Shown here piece by piece: positions 62,950 through 64,000 of a DNA stretch of 64,000 nt. Origin of the DNA: Dehalococcoidia bacterium (lineage in GTDB: Bacteria; Chloroflexota; Dehalococcoidia; Bin125); contig JAJDTU010000001.1 in NCBI GenBank assembly GCA_022826965.1, positions 399,808-463,807 on the forward strand. The letters are read 5' to 3'. Within the stretch, counting starts at the first letter, position 1, and every line of letters begins with the position of its first letter. The notes under the pieces were generated by a model. It was not told the origin of the DNA, did no database searches, and was given only the letters and a program-made list of their open reading frames with translations. The position numbers and the translations under genes are program-made.

Positions 62950-63944
62950 TCCACTCGCCCGAGGCCATGGCGTCGTAGAGTTCCAGGATTCGATCCCGCG
63001 TTCGGTAGGTGCCGTGGGCGGCGATATCCTTGCGCTCGACGATTGGGAAGGTAGACATGATGTAGTCCACGTCGTCCCGCCCGATCTCGTAGAGGTGGAA
63101 GTAGGCGGCGTCGAGCTCGCAGCGAATCTCAAAGCGCCGCTCCGGGTTCCAGCGGAAGGGCGGGCCCTTGTAGCCAAGGTCCTGGGCAAACAGCTGAAGA
63201 TCCCAGGCTGTGTACGTCAGTTCGAGGACGCGGTCAGCGATCCAAGCCCGCGCTACCGCGTCGTACGCGTCGGGAGCAAGAACCGGAAACTGCTTTAGCA
63301 AGTAGAAATTCAACGTCGTCCCACCGATTTTCTGCCTAGCCGCGTAATCCAACACGAAGCTGTTCAAGTTAGAAGCGAGACACGCTGTCAGAGTTGGGTC
63401 ATCGATTCCAGGAAAAATCAAGGGAACTTTGTTCCCCACTGCGACCCGTGGGATGATTGCGCAGATCACCGAGCGCTCGTTGGTGACATTTGTGATGTCA
63501 CGCCATCCCAGCAACCACTGACGATTCCATCGGTCGCCCAACCGCTCCTCGACATCCGACTCTCTGACCCAATATCTCGGCTGGACCGAGCGCCTCGGAT
63601 TCGCCTTATCGCCGTCAGCCAGATCACGCGTGTCCATTGAGCCGCTAGCACGCCCTTCTACGTAGCTGGCCCATCTGTGGTCGAACTGGTGGATCAACTT
63701 CGCCTCATAGAGCGGCAGCAGATCTGGTCCAGGAGCATCGAAAAAGCGTCCGGCATCCTGAGACATATCCAACATCCTCAGGAAGCTGACGGACCAGCTG
63801 CGATGAAGAGGTGCGCGTCGCTGCTCATATTGAAGAGACCCTGTCGGAAGCTGACTCGCCAATCGCTGCCGGGATGAAGAGTCCCGCGTCTCCTGCCATG
63901 TGGAAGATCGTGAAGAACCGTACGTTCCAGAACGTGTGTTCGTC
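62897..63944 (-). CDS. N6-adenine DNA methylase/type IIG-like protein, C-terminal part only
   Basis: The reliable part is about residues encoded by 62897-63796. It has LLPLYEAKLIHQFDHRWASY, GDRWNRQWLLGWRDITNVTN, SVICAIIPRVAVGN, LNSFVLDYAARQKIGGTTLN, ELTYTAWDLQLFAQDLGYKG and RFEIRCELDAAYFHLYEIGR, then VDYIMSTFPIVERKD. These are the target-recognition and tail regions of large Eco57I-like/BREX-like N6-adenine methylases that accompany DUF1998 helicases. The catalytic NPPY part lies beyond the window. The frame stays open past 63796, but that sequence holds out-of-frame repeats and should not be trusted. It converges with the ApeA-like gene by 53 bases. Confidence 0.8.
63731..63929. repeat. Three tandem homologous methylase segments in three frames
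   Basis: Minus-strand units of 65-68 bases, ending near 63796, 63861 and 63929, each encode the same block but in a different frame: WSVSFLRMLDMSQDAGRFF, WRVSFRQGLFNMSSDAHLF and WNVRFFTIFHMAGDAGLF. Spacing is 65 and 68 bases, so each copy is out of frame with the next. They look like three variants of one gene joined end to end. Confidence 0.75.
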
Positions 63945-64000
63945 GGGGGGGGGGGGGGGGGGGGGGGGGGGGTTTGGGGCGGTTGCACCGGGCCCCCCCG
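63945..64000. other. Poly-G run and low-quality contig end
   Basis: 28 consecutive G bases at 63945-63972 are followed by G/C-rich sequence ending in a C run. This is typical of no-signal calls in two-colour sequencing or a contig-end artefact. No feature should be called here. Confidence 0.85.

Noticed and set aside
53171..63944. DISARM system
   Set aside because: No separate DrmA, DrmB or DrmC genes; the helicase and DUF1998 region are in one giant protein and no phospholipase D-like gene is seen.
63797..63988. N-terminal extension of the methylase frame up to 63988
   Set aside because: The residues come from out-of-frame repeat units and the complement of a poly-G run, so the protein sequence there is not trustworthy.

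Overview
The window looks like a contig from an uncultured, high-GC bacterium, most probably a Chloroflexota lineage of the Dehalococcoidia/SAR202 type. I infer this from its content, not from a marker gene: several luciferase-like flavin oxidoreductases, many short-chain dehydrogenases, a family III CoA-transferase, and peptide-type binding lipoproteins with Tat leaders ending in a Cys-Gly-Asp-rich start. No rRNA, tRNA or CRISPR array was seen. The right end (from about 63.73 kb) is unreliable: three frame-shifted copies of one methylase segment are followed by a 28-base poly-G run, which points to an assembly or sequencing artefact.

Layout. 1-5.6 kb (minus strand): a flavin monooxygenase, an MBL-fold lactonase-like hydrolase and a branched-chain-type (Liv) ABC system, cut at the left edge. 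6.0-21.1 kb: two peptide-type ABC systems (binding protein plus two permeases, no ATPases), with SDRs, a sugar-phosphate-isomerase-like protein, an MDR oxidoreductase, an ASCH protein, an amidohydrolase and an epimerase between them. 21.3-26.5 kb: nitrate assimilation (nirA-like, nasA-like, narK-like). 26.5-33.8 kb: small catabolic genes (tartrate/isopropylmalate-type dehydrogenase, two alpha/beta hydrolases, two SDRs, two luciferase-like oxidoreductases, an NTF2-like protein). 34.1-39.3 kb: an NCS2 purine/pyrimidine-type permease with an extra C-terminal domain, then a cobalamin section: PduX-like threonine kinase, a cobalamin riboswitch with intrinsic terminator, a BtuF-like lipoprotein, and a decayed cbiB-like remnant. 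39.8-46.8 kb: a third peptide-type ABC system, a CaiB/BaiF CoA-transferase and a second, paralogous orphan binding protein. 46.9-48.5 kb: acyl-CoA carboxylase beta subunit.

48.8-64 kb is a defence island, mostly on the minus strand. It has a DprA-like protein overlapping a RecQ-PRTase fusion, a decayed IS630-type transposase, a zinc-hook-like AAA ATPase, a 1730-residue DEAD/H-DUF1998 helicase ending in a nuclease-like domain, a RelE/ParE-like toxin, an ApeA-like HEPN protein in the opposite orientation, and the 3' part of an N6-adenine methylase/type IIG-like protein. Helicase, methylase and ATPase together resemble the composition reported as Hma, with the helicase also resembling DruE of Druantia. 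The tight pairing of DprA with RecQ-PRTase, and the toxin 9 bases before the helicase, are the best candidates for something not well described.

A theme of the whole window is that six binding lipoproteins of three different fold families all carry a long glutamine-rich, low-complexity linker directly after the lipidated cysteine.
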